Shown: positions 35,901-45,832, counted from the first letter of the stretch. The stretch: DNA of 64,000 nt from Parvibaculum sp963696585 (GCA_963696585.1 CAVOKW010000009.1:39580-103579); one strand, 5' to 3'. Program-made: numbers and translations. Notes: a model not told the origin generated them from the sequence alone.

Positions 35901-36965
35901 CTAGCTCTCACTGCCGGATGAGGGTTTGTTGCCGCCCCGTCCCAACTTGCGGAGCTCGACGATCTCACGCCGCCACTCCTTGATCGGTTTTGCCGGAAGA
36001 CCCCCATATTGCTGGCCAGCCGGTACGTCTTGAATCACGGCACTACGGGCGGCGATCATGGCTCCGGTGTTGATGGTCAGATGGCCTGTGACACCGACCT
36101 GAGCGGCCAGAACAACAAAGTCGCCGAGTTTTGCACTGCCCGAGATGCCGGTTTGGGCGACGATGACGCAGTGACGTCCTGTGACGACGTTGTGGCCGAT
36201 CTGCACGAGATTATCGATCTTGGTGCCTTCGCCAATGATCGTGTCCGGCCCGGCCCCGCGATCAATGCAGCTATTGGCGCCCACTTCGACATCATCCTGA
36301 ATGATGACGCGGCCCAGTTGCGGGACTTTTTCGTGGCGTGGCAGACCCATGGCAAAGCCGAAGCCATCCTGACCGATGCGCACGCCGGGATGCAGCATGA
36401 CGCGGTCGCCAATATGGGCGTGTGAGATCGAGACATTGGCCCCGATCCAGCAATGGCGACCGATCGTGCACCCCCTGGAAACGACCGCGCCCGCGCTGAC
36501 AATGGTGCCGGCCCCAATTTCCACATCGGCACCGATGACAGCGCCCGGCTCTATGCTGGCGCCCTCGCCGATCCTGGCCGTGGGATGCGTGATGGCCCCG
36601 GGATGCACGCCTGTCTCATCGGCATAGCTGCCCGTGCCGCACACTTCCTGCGGATAGAAGAGTTGCGCAACCTTGGCATAGGCGCGATAGGGCTCCTTGG
36701 CAAAGAGCAGCGCCACGCCTGCGGGCGCCTTGGCCTCATGCCTGGCATCAAGCAGACAAGCCCCGGCCCTGGTTTTGCTGAAAGCCTCAAGATATTTGGG
36801 ATTGTCGAGAAAGCTCAGATCAGATGGACCGGCCGCGTCCAGCGTGGTGATATCTGCCACCATGAACGAGGGATCGACACCCTCATTTAACCGGGCACCG
36901 ACCCGCTCGGCAATTGTGCCGAGCGGGAACGGGCCACTATTCGCAAAGAAACGCTTATCCGCCAT
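35901..36965 (-). CDS. lpxD: UDP-3-O-acylglucosamine N-acyltransferase
   Basis: Adds the second hydroxyacyl chain in lipid A synthesis. The 354-residue protein has an N-terminal uridine-binding domain (LSFLDNPKYLEAFSKT, ACLLDARHE). A long hexapeptide-repeat helix follows from about residue 115, with the catalytic His region near DNLVQIGHNVVTG. GGLPAKPIKEWRRE and a short helical tail close the protein. It follows skp in the same direction with a 69-bp gap. Confidence 0.96.
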   Translation of the reverse strand: MADKRFFANSGPFPLGTIAERVGARLNEGVDPSFMVADITTLDAAGPSDLSFLDNPKYLEAFSKTRAGACLLDARHEAKAPAGVALLFAKEPYRAYAKVAQLFYPQEVCGTGSYADETGVHPGAITHPTARIGEGASIEPGAVIGADVEIGAGTIVSAGAVVSRGCTIGRHCWIGANVSISHAHIGDRVMLHPGVRIGQDGFGFAMGLPRHEKVPQLGRVIIQDDVEVGANSCIDRGAGPDTIIGEGTKIDNLVQIGHNVVTGRHCVIVAQTGISGSAKLGDFVVLAAQVGVTGHLTINTGAMIAARSAVIQDVPAGQQYGGLPAKPIKEWRREIVELRKLGRGGNKPSSGSES

Positions 36966-37034
36966 GGCGATACTTTATGGCGGCCGCCAAGGCGCGCCTC
37001 TCCTCAATTATTCCGGCAGAAACCTGCCATCAGA

Positions 37035-37613
37035 TTACTTCGGCGTTACGGGCGCGAACTTGACCGTCGTCAATTTGGCATCCAATGCCTTGAGCGCTTC
37101 GGCTGTGACATCGAGATCGACGCCACCCGCCACGACGGCGGCACGGTCGATCATGACAGAGCCGCCATGCGACTTCATGATATCGGCAAAGATCGGTCCC
37201 AGAGCTTCAGCAATCTTGGCACGAGCGGCCTGACCGCCCAACTCAATCGCCTGGCCCTTTTTGCGCATGTCCATTTCATGCTTGGCACTGCGGTCCTGCA
37301 GCGCCTGAGCCTTTTTCTGAAGGTCTTCCTGGGTCAGCAGGGCACGCTGTTCGGAAAGCTTCTTGAACTCGGCTTCGAGCGAATCCTTGCCGCTCTTGTC
37401 AGCCGCCTGAAGCTTCTTGCCTTCTGCAACCATCTGCGTGCGCAAGCTCTGCGCCGCCCTGGACTGCGTGAAGAGTGTTTCCATGCTCACGATCAAGACG
37501 ACTGATGGAGCAGCCGGTGCAGCCGCCACAGGTTGAACGGCCAGCGCGCCTGCCATAAATCCGGCGATTGCCACGGTAGCAATCACGCGCGACAATACTG
37601 AACGAAAACTCAT
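37035..37613 (-). CDS. skp: OmpH/Skp family periplasmic chaperone
   Basis: A 192-residue protein with a signal peptide (to about residue 32, ALAVQPVAAAPAA), then a coiled-coil-rich core (AAQSLRTQMVAEGKKLQAAD ... LQKKAQALQDRSAKHEMDMR). The core matches the tentacle domain that cradles unfolded outer-membrane proteins on the way to BamA. It lies between bamA and lpxD, the standard position. Assigned by domain shape and context; sequence conservation in this family is low. Confidence 0.9.
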   Translation of the reverse strand: MSFRSVLSRVIATVAIAGFMAGALAVQPVAAAPAAPSVVLIVSMETLFTQSRAAQSLRTQMVAEGKKLQAADKSGKDSLEAEFKKLSEQRALLTQEDLQKKAQALQDRSAKHEMDMRKKGQAIELGGQAARAKIAEALGPIFADIMKSHGGSVMIDRAAVVAGGVDLDVTAEALKALDAKLTTVKFAPVTPK

Positions 37614-37649
37614 TTCCTTGGCATCCCTCGTTTTTTCAAATCCGCCCGG

Positions 37650-40004
37650 CTAGAACGATGTGCCTGCACTGAAGCGGAAAAGTTCTGTTTCGTCGTAATC
37701 TTCCTTGAGAAGGACGTTCGACAGGTCGACGCGGACCGGGCCGAATGGCGACTTCCAATAAACGCTCAGACCGGCCGATGCGCGCGGTGCGAACTCGTCC
37801 TCCGGGGTAAAGCCGACACTCGGAGTCTCATCGGCAATACCGATATAGCCGCCATCCACGAAGAGGCTGGTCCTGATACCCAGAGCTTCCGGTATCCCGT
37901 TGGGGAAGGTGACTTCCCCCGAGCCGAATACATAGGCCTGCGCCCCCAATGCGTCATTGTTGAACGAGGACGTATCGCGCGGGCCAAGACCGCCGCGCTT
38001 GAAGCCGCGGAAGTCATTGCCGCCCTTGAAGAAGCGGTCGTTCAGACCGACATCTTCGCCCATGCCCGTGATATAGCCTGCATCCAGACGATAGCTCGTC
38101 AGGAAATCTTCCGCGATGGGCAGATAGGTATGGGCAAGTATCTGCGTGGAGAGGTAATGCACCGTGCCGCCAACGCCCGAAAAATCCTGGCTCAGCATGA
38201 AGTCGAAACCACCTGTCGGATCAACCGGATCGTTGCGGTGATCGAGATAATAGTCGTAGCCGACGAGGGAACGAAGTTCCTTGCCTGCCGCATCCCGCAC
38301 AGCTTTCGAAGCGGTAGCGTCGACGTTGAAGATTTCTTCGTTGCGCAACTGGTAGCGCGTCAACAGACGGCTGTTATCCGTCAGCGGGAAACCGAAACGG
38401 AAACCACCACCCGTCGTGCGCAGATCATAAGACGCCTCGTCCTGGTAGTCGGTTTCGCTGCCATAAAGGTCAACGCCTCCGGTCAGATCGCGATCCAGGA
38501 AATAGGGATCCGTGTAGTGAAACTCAACCAACTGGCGCCTGAGCGACAATGACAGGCTGGTTGAAAGCTGTAAGCCCTTGCCGAGGAAGTTCGCCTCGGC
38601 AAGCGTGATGCCCGCCACGGCGCTGTCAACCGAGGAGAAGCCTGCGCTCAGCGAGAGCGAGCCTGTGGACTGTTCCTGAACATCGACGTTGATGATGGTC
38701 TTGTCCGGCGCGGTGCCGGGCTGCTTGGTGATGTCCACCTTGGAGAAATACTGAAGACCACGGATCTTCTTTTCCGAGTCATCGAGCAGCACGCGGTTAA
38801 AGGCATCGCCTTCCGACATCTTGAATTGACGGCGGATCACGCGATCAAGCGTTCGCGAATTGCCGGTGATGTTGATCTTCTCAACATAGACGCGCGGGCC
38901 TTCGGTGATCGCATAGGTCAGATTGATCAGGCGCTTTTCACGATCACGTGTCACACGCGGGCGGACTTCGGCAAAAGCATAACCATTGGTGCCTGCGGCA
39001 TAAGTCAGCGCGTCGACCGATTTGTCGATCTTGCTGGCATCATACCTGTCGCCTTCCTTCGTGGTCAGCAGAACAGCGAGCGTTTCCTTGTCGAGCTTGG
39101 CAAGTTTGGTCTTGATTTCGATCTTGCCAAAATCATAGACCTGTCCCTCATCCACCGTGAATGTGATGTGGAATGCGGAGTCATCGCGGCTGAGATCGGC
39201 CACGGCCGAGACGACACGGAAATCGGCATAACCGTTCTGCAGATAGAAACGGCGCAGCAATTCACGGTCATAGTTCAGACGATCGGGATCGTAGCTGTCG
39301 GAAGAGGAAAAGAACTTCCACCAGGCTGATTCACTTGTCGAGATGATCTCGCGCAGCTTGCCGTCGCCATATTCCTTGTTGCCGATGAAATTGATCGACG
39401 CGATCTTGGTCTTGGGGCCTTCGGTGATTTCGAAGACGAGATCGACACGGTTCTGCGGCAGCTGAATGACCTTGGGCTCGACCGTGGCCGAGAAACGACC
39501 GCCACGACGATAAAGCTCGATGATGCGCGTCACATCCGACTGCACCTTGGAGCGTGTGTAGATGGCGCGCGCCTTGAGCTGAACTTCCTTGTCGAGATCG
39601 TCATTCTTGATCGCCGAATTGCCTTCATAGGCGACGCGATTGATGACCGGGTTTTCGACAACGGACACGATCAGCTTCGAGCCTTCGGGATGAATGGTGA
39701 TGTCAGCAAAGAGGCCCGTCTGGAACAGCGACTTGATGGAGGCGTCGACGGCTTCGGGCGTATATGGCTGGCCTGGCTGAATGCTCATATAGGAGAGTAC
39801 GGTTTCAGCTTCGATGCGCTGATTGCCCTGCACGTCGATCGCCGAGATAACCGGCCCCTTCGTTTCCTCGGCCTGGGCGCTGACGCCCATACCGGTGGCA
39901 AGGCTCGAAGGCATGCCCCCCGAGACTGAGGTTGCGATCAAGAGCGCCATCGACATGCCGCCAATACGCACGATTCCGGTCAAATAACTGGCCAGTTGCC
40001 CCAT
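37650..40004 (-). CDS. bamA: Outer-membrane assembly factor BamA
   Basis: The central pore of the beta-barrel assembly machine. The 784-residue form chosen has a signal peptide ending near SAQAEE. Five POTRA domains follow (residues ~45-450; for example VISAIDVQGNQRIEAETVLS and INFIGNKEYGDGKLREI). The C-terminal barrel contains the L6 motif GLGPRD and ends FRFSAGTSF. The frame is open to 40097; ATG 40004 gives a plausible signal peptide with a G-rich stretch upstream, but the exact start is uncertain. Confidence 0.96.
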   Translation of the reverse strand: MGQLASYLTGIVRIGGMSMALLIATSVSGGMPSSLATGMGVSAQAEETKGPVISAIDVQGNQRIEAETVLSYMSIQPGQPYTPEAVDASIKSLFQTGLFADITIHPEGSKLIVSVVENPVINRVAYEGNSAIKNDDLDKEVQLKARAIYTRSKVQSDVTRIIELYRRGGRFSATVEPKVIQLPQNRVDLVFEITEGPKTKIASINFIGNKEYGDGKLREIISTSESAWWKFFSSSDSYDPDRLNYDRELLRRFYLQNGYADFRVVSAVADLSRDDSAFHITFTVDEGQVYDFGKIEIKTKLAKLDKETLAVLLTTKEGDRYDASKIDKSVDALTYAAGTNGYAFAEVRPRVTRDREKRLINLTYAITEGPRVYVEKINITGNSRTLDRVIRRQFKMSEGDAFNRVLLDDSEKKIRGLQYFSKVDITKQPGTAPDKTIINVDVQEQSTGSLSLSAGFSSVDSAVAGITLAEANFLGKGLQLSTSLSLSLRRQLVEFHYTDPYFLDRDLTGGVDLYGSETDYQDEASYDLRTTGGGFRFGFPLTDNSRLLTRYQLRNEEIFNVDATASKAVRDAAGKELRSLVGYDYYLDHRNDPVDPTGGFDFMLSQDFSGVGGTVHYLSTQILAHTYLPIAEDFLTSYRLDAGYITGMGEDVGLNDRFFKGGNDFRGFKRGGLGPRDTSSFNNDALGAQAYVFGSGEVTFPNGIPEALGIRTSLFVDGGYIGIADETPSVGFTPEDEFAPRASAGLSVYWKSPFGPVRVDLSNVLLKEDYDETELFRFSAGTSF

Positions 40005-40108
40005 CCCCACACCACCACCATGGCAAGACCGATCCAAGGTCTCGCAAGTCATCAACATCAAGCCGAAGACGGCGACAGGATCACATGACCCGGTCACCGC
40101 AACAACGG

Positions 40109-41287
40109 CTAGCTAAACAGTCCACTCAGAAACGCAAAGACCTGAAGATGGACCAAATCGTTCCAGGTCGAAAAAAGCATCAGCATCATCACCAGCGCCA
40201 GACCGATCCTGTAACCGATCTCCTGAGACTGGGCCGCCAGAGGTTGCCCCCGAACCGCTTCGATGCCGTAGTAAAGCAGATGTCCGCCATCAAGCAGCGG
40301 CACCGGAAAGAGGTTCAGCAAGCCGATGCTGACGGACAGCAAGGCAGCCAGATTGACCAGCGCCACCAGACCCAGTGTCGCTACCTGCCCGGACACCTGC
40401 GCGATACGCAGCGGACCCCCAAGCTGATCGGCCTTTTCAGTACCAGAAATCACGCCGCCGAGATAGTCGAGCGTTCGGCTGACAATAAACCACGTTTCCT
40501 TGACGCCAAGCCAGACGCTGACAAGGGGGTTGTAGCGGACAATGCGGATATTGTCAGGACCCGCTTCGCGAACGATTCCCAAAACGGCCTGCCGATGTGT
40601 GTTGCCGAACTTGTCGGTCATTTCCGTCGCGCGCGGCGTTGCCACCAGTTCGATCTGCTTGTCGCCACGCTTCAGCGTGAAATTCAGGGGCTGATCGACC
40701 GCGACACTGACGATGCGCTGCATGTCTTCAAAGGTGTCGATGGCGGTGCCGTCAATCGCGATGACGAGATCGCCCGGCTGCATGCCCGCTGCGGCAGCGG
40801 CACTGTTTTCCTGCACCTTGTCGATCTTGGGTGTGGCGACGGTTTGACCGATGAAGGTAAAGATGCCGGCGAAAATGACGATGGCGAGAATGAAATTGGC
40901 GAAGGGGCCGGCTGCGACGACAAAAGCGCGATGTTTCAATGGCGCGAAGTGAAAGAGCCCTGCGCGTTCAGCGACCGGAACAGCTTCGAGGGCTTCGGCG
41001 TCGGCCATGCTGGCGGCATTTTCATCGCCTGCAAACTTCACATAGCCCCCAAGGGGTATCCAGGAAAGTTTCCAGCGTGTGCCCCTGGCGTCGTTCCAGC
41101 CAACGATTTCTTTGCCAAAGCCGATTGAGAACACATCGACCTTGATGCCGCAGGCGCGTGCGGCAAGGAAGTGACCGAGCTCGTGGAAGAAGACAACAAT
41201 CGTCAGGACAAAGAGGAATGGCAGGACGTAGCCCCAAATGGAGCTGTCAAAACCGCCTAGACCCGTCAGAAAATTCAGAACGTTCAA
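40109..41287 (-). CDS. rseP: RIP zinc metalloprotease RseP (TTG start)
   Basis: An intramembrane site-2 protease of 392 residues. The zinc motif HELGH is at residues 35-39 in the first membrane helix (VLTIVVFFHELGHFLAAR). One PDZ domain spans ~130-215 (AAAAAGMQPGDLVIAIDGT). The second metal-binding motif LFPVPLLDGGHLLYY lies near residue 340. The first codon is TTG; no ATG gives a complete first helix, so the start is kept but uncertain. The family cleaves anti-sigma factors and signal-peptide remnants. It is next to bamA, as in most proteobacteria. Confidence 0.94.
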   Translation of the reverse strand: MNVLNFLTGLGGFDSSIWGYVLPFLFVLTIVVFFHELGHFLAARACGIKVDVFSIGFGKEIVGWNDARGTRWKLSWIPLGGYVKFAGDENAASMADAEALEAVPVAERAGLFHFAPLKHRAFVVAAGPFANFILAIVIFAGIFTFIGQTVATPKIDKVQENSAAAAAGMQPGDLVIAIDGTAIDTFEDMQRIVSVAVDQPLNFTLKRGDKQIELVATPRATEMTDKFGNTHRQAVLGIVREAGPDNIRIVRYNPLVSVWLGVKETWFIVSRTLDYLGGVISGTEKADQLGGPLRIAQVSGQVATLGLVALVNLAALLSVSIGLLNLFPVPLLDGGHLLYYGIEAVRGQPLAAQSQEIGYRIGLALVMMLMLFSTWNDLVHLQVFAFLSGLFS

Positions 41288-41403
41288 AGACTTCTCTCAC
41301 TTCCAGCCATGACAGCACTCACCCGACCAACACCCTGCGCATGAGCGTTGGATTGGCGGCGGACACAGCACCAATGGAGCCCCCAGTCGCCGCACAGACT
41401 ACG

Positions 41404-42618
41404 TCACAAGCCAATCATTTGCACCATTTCCTCAGCCTGAATCCGCGCAATTCGGTCAATTTCGTAAATATCTTCCAGGCAGGCTGGCTGGACATGAAGG
41501 CTGTCTGAGGTGGAGAGCACCGATTCGACCAGCCCGGCAATCGCCAAAAAACCAATTTTACCATCGAGAAATGACGCGACGGCGACTTCATTGGCGGCAT
41601 TGAGCACAGTGGGTGCTGCCGCCCCCTGTACCAGCGCGGCGCGGGCCAGACCCAAGGCCGGAAAGCGAAGCGGATCAGGGGCTTCGAAGGTTAATTTGCC
41701 TATCGCCGCCAGGTCGAGACGGGGCGATGGTGTGACCATGCGTTCGGGCCAGGCGAGCGTATGAGCGATTGGCGTGCGCATGTCCGGACTGCCAAGTTGG
41801 GCAAGCACCGAGCCATCCACATAGGCAACCATGGAATGGATGATCGATTCCGGGTGAATAACGACATCAAGCCGCTCCGGGCCGACAGGGAAGAGATAAT
41901 GGGCCTCGATCAGTTCCAGCCCCTTGTTCATCAGGGTGGCACTATCGACTGAAATCTTGGCGCCCATTTCCCAGCGGGGATGGGCAATGGCTTGCGCGGG
42001 CGTGACGCGCGCCATGTCCCCCGGACTCGTCTGGCGAAAGGGACCGCCTGAGGCAGTGAGGATGATCTTCTCAACGCTTTCAAGACGGGTCTGATCCAGC
42101 ACCTGGAAAATGGCATTGTGTTCGGAATCGACCGGCAGGAGCGTCGCGCCCGCTCGCGCCACTTCGCTCATGAAAAGCGGTCCGGCAGAGACGAGACATT
42201 CCTTATTGGCCAGCGCGACAAAGGCGCCGCGGCGGACAGCGGCCAGCGTGGGCGCCAGACCGGCAGCCCCCACAATGCCTGCCATCACCCAATCGGCCGG
42301 ACGTGAGGCGGCCTCTATGACGGCTTCGGGTCCGGCCATGACTTCGATCGGAAGATCAGCCAGCGCGGATTTGAGTTCGCCATAAAGCGACGGGTCGGCG
42401 ATGATGGCGCAATGCGGCAACAAGAGCCGCGCCTGCTCAACCAGCAAGGCAACATTGCGATGGGCTGTCAGCGCCACGACTTCATAGGCTTCCGGATGAC
42501 GGCGGATCAGGTCGATGGTCGAGCAGCCGATGGATCCAGTGGCGCCGAGAATGATGACACGGCGGCGCTCCCCTGCCGGGGACAGGCTGGTGACATGCTT
42601 TTCGATAGACAAACTCAC
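41404..42618 (-). CDS. dxr: 1-deoxy-D-xylulose 5-phosphate reductoisomerase
   Basis: Second step of the MEP isoprenoid pathway. The ~404-residue protein has the NADPH site VIILGATGSIGCSTIDLI, ALANKECLVSAGPLF, the metal and substrate region LPVDSEHNAIFQVL, ILTASGGPFR and KISVDSATLMNKGLE. I chose GTG 42618, which overlaps the cdsA stop as GTGA. A TTG at 42624 is also in frame. The product feeds undecaprenyl phosphate made by UppS, encoded two genes upstream. Confidence 0.95.
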   Translation of the reverse strand: MSLSIEKHVTSLSPAGERRRVIILGATGSIGCSTIDLIRRHPEAYEVVALTAHRNVALLVEQARLLLPHCAIIADPSLYGELKSALADLPIEVMAGPEAVIEAASRPADWVMAGIVGAAGLAPTLAAVRRGAFVALANKECLVSAGPLFMSEVARAGATLLPVDSEHNAIFQVLDQTRLESVEKIILTASGGPFRQTSPGDMARVTPAQAIAHPRWEMGAKISVDSATLMNKGLELIEAHYLFPVGPERLDVVIHPESIIHSMVAYVDGSVLAQLGSPDMRTPIAHTLAWPERMVTPSPRLDLAAIGKLTFEAPDPLRFPALGLARAALVQGAAAPTVLNAANEVAVASFLDGKIGFLAIAGLVESVLSTSDSLHVQPACLEDIYEIDRIARIQAEEMVQMIGL

Positions 42619-43472
42619 GGCCAAATCAGTGCTCCTGAAGCCGGATGCAGGCCCCCATGCAAAAGACCGATCAGGGTCGCAGCCAGACTGGCGGCCACCA
42701 GACCATCCACCCGGTCGAGCATACCGCCATGACCGGGAATGAGGTTACTTGCATCCTTGACCCCTGCCCGCCGCTTCCAACCGGATTCCACAAAGTCACC
42801 CGCCTGCTCGACAAGCGCAAGACTGGCGCTGACCAGCGCCAGGGCCCATACCGAGCCCTGACCCAGAAGCATGGCCGTCACAGCCCCCACAATGGCCGCG
42901 CCGACCATGCCGCCAATCAGGCCCGCCCATGTCTTTTTGGGCGAGATGCGCGGGGCAAGCTTGGGGCCGCCAATCAGGCGACCGGAAAAATAGGCGCAAA
43001 TGTCGATGGCCCAGACGACGGCCAGGATCCAGAGCGTTGCCTCGCGCCCCAGCACCGGATCGGCGCGCAGCCAGACCAGGGCAATCAACGGCAAGACAAG
43101 ATAGGGATAGGCCAGAAAGGCGGGTCGCACAGGCCAGCCGCGCATCAGACAACGGGCTGCCTCCAGCGCGAGACCAATCAGTCCCGCAGCGAGCGCGAGG
43201 CTCGGTGATCCGCTCGTGGTCAGGAAAATGGCGATGACGGCTGTCAGGGCCAGACCGGCAGAGCGCGACAGGGAGGCGCCGCCCAGGAGCAGGCCCGCAA
43301 GCTCCCAGGACATGGCGCAGGCCGAAAGTGTCAGTAACAGGGCAAACGCCCAGCCACCCCACCAGGCTGCAACCAGAGCCAGCGGCGCCATGACCAGGGC
43401 CGAAAGCGCCCGCACAGCGAGATCGCTGCGGACGGATTGGCCCGAGCCCGGTTGGAGGTTTTGATCCTGCAT
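42615..43472 (-). CDS. cdsA: Phosphatidate cytidylyltransferase
   Basis: An integral membrane enzyme making CDP-diacylglycerol, the common phospholipid precursor. The 285-residue protein is hydrophobic throughout, with about seven or eight membrane segments. It bears the CdsA signature near the C-terminus (SGWKRRAGVKDASNLIPGHG, then GMLDRVD). AYFSGRLIGGPKLAPRISPK is the other conserved block. It is six bases downstream of uppS and overlaps dxr, as usual in this operon. Confidence 0.95.
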   Translation of the reverse strand: MQDQNLQPGSGQSVRSDLAVRALSALVMAPLALVAAWWGGWAFALLLTLSACAMSWELAGLLLGGASLSRSAGLALTAVIAIFLTTSGSPSLALAAGLIGLALEAARCLMRGWPVRPAFLAYPYLVLPLIALVWLRADPVLGREATLWILAVVWAIDICAYFSGRLIGGPKLAPRISPKKTWAGLIGGMVGAAIVGAVTAMLLGQGSVWALALVSASLALVEQAGDFVESGWKRRAGVKDASNLIPGHGGMLDRVDGLVAASLAATLIGLLHGGLHPASGALIWP

Positions 43473-43478
43473 CAGGCC

Positions 43479-44237
43479 TCAGCCATTTTCCGGCGGGTTC
43501 AGCGCCCCGAAACGACGGACACGGCCATTATATTCAATGAGCGCCTCGCGCAGGCTTGCGGGCGTGAAGTCAGGCCAGAAAGCGTCCGTGAAAACCAGTT
43601 CCGAATAAGCGCTCTGCCAGGTCAGGAAGTTGGAAAGACGCTTTTCGCCACTGGTGCGGATGATGAGATCGGGATCGGGCACGCCTGCCGTATCGAGATG
43701 GGCGGATACGGTTTGCGTGGTGATGCTGGACGGATCAAGGCGGCCTGCCTTGACTTCCTCGGCTATGCGGCGAACTGCCGTCGTGATCTCGCTTTGGCCA
43801 CCATAGTTAAACGCAATCATGAGGAAGATCTTGTCGTTTTTCGCGGTCAGGCACTCGGCGTCTTCGATCATGGCGACGATGTCGGGTTCGAGATGCTCCC
43901 GATCACCGATAATGCGGACATGAACACCGTTCTGATGCAGTTCAGCCAGATCCCGCCTGATAAAGAAACGGAGCAAGCCCATGAGATCATTGACCTCCTC
44001 GACCGGGCGCTTCCAGTTTTCCGAGCTGAAGCCATAAAGCGTCAGATATTTGATACCGAGTTCGCCTGCGGCACGCACGATGACGCGGACAGCCTCCACA
44101 CCCTGGCGATGGCCAAGCTTGCGCGGCAGGTGTCGACGCGCCGCCCATCGGCCATTGCCATCCATGATGATGGCGACATGGCGCGGCACCGGCATCTCGA
44201 CCGCCGCCTTCGCCGTCACGTCGGAATTCAGCATCAT
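43479..44237 (-). CDS. uppS: Isoprenyl (undecaprenyl) diphosphate synthase
   Basis: A cis-prenyltransferase of 252 residues that makes the C55 carrier lipid for peptidoglycan and O-antigen. The pyrophosphate site HVAIIMDGNGRWA, RKLGHRQGVEA, YLTLYGFSSENWKRP, NYGGQSEI and the C-terminal DLIIRTSGEKRLSNFLTWQ are all present. Two adjacent ATG codons open the gene. It lies between frr and cdsA in the conserved order. Confidence 0.96.
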   Translation of the reverse strand: MMLNSDVTAKAAVEMPVPRHVAIIMDGNGRWAARRHLPRKLGHRQGVEAVRVIVRAAGELGIKYLTLYGFSSENWKRPVEEVNDLMGLLRFFIRRDLAELHQNGVHVRIIGDREHLEPDIVAMIEDAECLTAKNDKIFLMIAFNYGGQSEITTAVRRIAEEVKAGRLDPSSITTQTVSAHLDTAGVPDPDLIIRTSGEKRLSNFLTWQSAYSELVFTDAFWPDFTPASLREALIEYNGRVRRFGALNPPENG

Positions 44238-44323
44238 GGGCAGATTTTCCGCCTATTTCAGGGGGTTAACAGCTTCAGTTCAGCGCCGACAGGGGCCGAT
44301 CATATGACCTGCAGATGTCCAGC

Positions 44324-44890
44324 TTACACCTGCATGATTTCAGCTTCCTTATGCGACAGGGCGGCGTCAATCTCGCCAATCACCTTATCGGTCAGTTTCT
44401 GAACTTTCTCCGACCAGCTCTTGTGGTCATCTTGCCCCATATGCGAGTCTTTTTCGAGGCGTTTCAGTTCGTCCATCGCATCACGGCGCACATTTCGGAC
44501 GGCGATACGGGCCTGCTCGGTATATTTGGCGGCAATCTTGGTCAGCTCGGTGCGGCGTTCCTGATTGAGTTCCGGGATCGGCAAGCGGATCAACATGCCA
44601 TCGACATTGGGGTTGAGCCCGAGACCTGAGGAACGGATTGCCTTTTCAACGGCGGAAACCATGCCCTTGTCCCAGACCTGAACCGTCAACATGCGCGGCT
44701 CAGGCACGCCCACCGTGCCGACCTGCGAAATCGGCATGGTCTGGCCATAGGCCTCGACAACAATCGGATCGAGCAGACCGGCAGAGGCGCGGCCCGTGCG
44801 CAAGCCCGAGAACTCGGTCTTCAAAGCCTGCAAGGCGCCGCGCATACGGCGTTCGGTTTCAGCAATATCAAAAGTCTTTGGGTCAGCCAT
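44324..44890 (-). CDS. frr: Ribosome recycling factor
   Basis: Splits post-termination ribosomes together with EF-G. The 188-residue protein shows the two-domain RRF pattern: ALQALKTEFSGLRTGRASAGLLDPI in the first helix, ISQVGTVGVPEPRMLTVQVWD in the small domain, and RRDAMDELKRLEK in the last helices. AAGGAA precedes ATG 44890. It follows pyrH in the same direction. Confidence 0.97.
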   Translation of the reverse strand: MADPKTFDIAETERRMRGALQALKTEFSGLRTGRASAGLLDPIVVEAYGQTMPISQVGTVGVPEPRMLTVQVWDKGMVSAVEKAIRSSGLGLNPNVDGMLIRLPIPELNQERRTELTKIAAKYTEQARIAVRNVRRDAMDELKRLEKDSHMGQDDHKSWSEKVQKLTDKVIGEIDAALSHKEAEIMQV

Positions 44891-44944
44891 TTCATTTCCT
44901 TCCGGCCATCAGCTTAAGTCTGATACTTCATGTTCTGGATGAAG

Positions 44945-45670
44945 TCAGGCCGCGTCCTCGATGATAGTGCAGCGGCCTGCGCCTGTCAGAACATTGACGA
45001 AGCCGCCATCGGTATGAATTGAGAATACGATGATGGGAATGCCATTTTCACGCGCCAGTGCAATGGCGGATGTATCCATGACCTGCAGGTCGCGCGAGAT
45101 GACATCCAGATAGGTCAGGCGCTCATAGCGGGTCGCATCCAGCACCTTGTGCGGATCGGCGGAATAGACCCCATCCACCTGCGTGCCCTTGAGAAGCGCG
45201 TCACAACCCATTTCGGTGGCGCGCAAGGCGGCGGCTGTATCGGTTGTGAAAAACGGATTGCCGGTGCCGGCTGCGAATATGACAACGCGGCCCTTTTCCA
45301 TGTGGCGCTCGGCACGGCGGCGAATATAGGGCTCGCAGACCGTCATCATGGGGATGGCTGATTGAACGCGGGTGGGAACCCCTGCCCGCTCCAGCGAGTT
45401 CTGCATGGCGAGCGCGTTCATGACGGTTGCGAGCATGCCCATATAGTCGGCGCTGGCGCGTTCCATGCCCTTGGCGGCGCCTGAGAGGCCGCGGAAGATG
45501 TTACCACCGCCAATGACGAGGCAGACCTCAATGCCGATATCGGTGGCTTGCTTGATCTCATTGGCAATGCGGTCAACGGTGCCGACATCAATGCCATATT
45601 GCCCTTCGCCCATCAGGGCTTCGCCCGAGACTTTCAACAGGACACGACGATAGAGAGGTTTGGCGGGCAT
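44945..45670 (-). CDS. pyrH: Uridylate kinase
   Basis: Bacterial UMP kinase of the amino-acid-kinase fold, about 241 residues. RRVLLKVSGEALMGEGQYGI is the ATP-binding opening; VCLVIGGGNIFRG, GMLATVMNALAMQ, FAAGTGNPFFTTDTAAALRA and LKGTQVDGVYSADP follow. The frame begins at 45715. I prefer the ATG at 45670 because the family usually begins a few residues before the first strand, but 45700 is possible and no clear Shine-Dalgarno decides it. Confidence 0.96.
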   Translation of the reverse strand: MPAKPLYRRVLLKVSGEALMGEGQYGIDVGTVDRIANEIKQATDIGIEVCLVIGGGNIFRGLSGAAKGMERASADYMGMLATVMNALAMQNSLERAGVPTRVQSAIPMMTVCEPYIRRRAERHMEKGRVVIFAAGTGNPFFTTDTAAALRATEMGCDALLKGTQVDGVYSADPHKVLDATRYERLTYLDVISRDLQVMDTSAIALARENGIPIIVFSIHTDGGFVNVLTGAGRCTIIEDAA

Positions 45671-45778
45671 GGCATTGCTTTCGGCAGGCAAGTCCGGCAT
45701 GGCGCAGGACGACATTCATGGTGCAAGGCATGGGAACGCTCGACGCCCAAGCGAATCCCTCGCCCACCCCAAGACAAT

Positions 45779-45812
45779 AACGCCCCCGGCGCCATAAGGC
45801 GAAGGGGGCGTT
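45779..45812 (-). terminator. Hairpin between tsf and pyrH
   Basis: AACGCCCCC (45779-45787) pairs with GGGGGCGTT (45804-45812); a weaker inner stem is possible. On the minus strand it is followed by ATTGTCTT, a poor T tract. It lies about 20 bases after the tsf stop and probably ends, or partly ends, the rpsB-tsf transcript. Confidence 0.65.
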
Positions 45813-45832
45813 GCATGTTTTATGCGACGCGA

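Noticed and set aside
39932..41128. 398-codon open frame on the plus strand
   Set aside because: Opposite rseP and the start of bamA; no family pattern.
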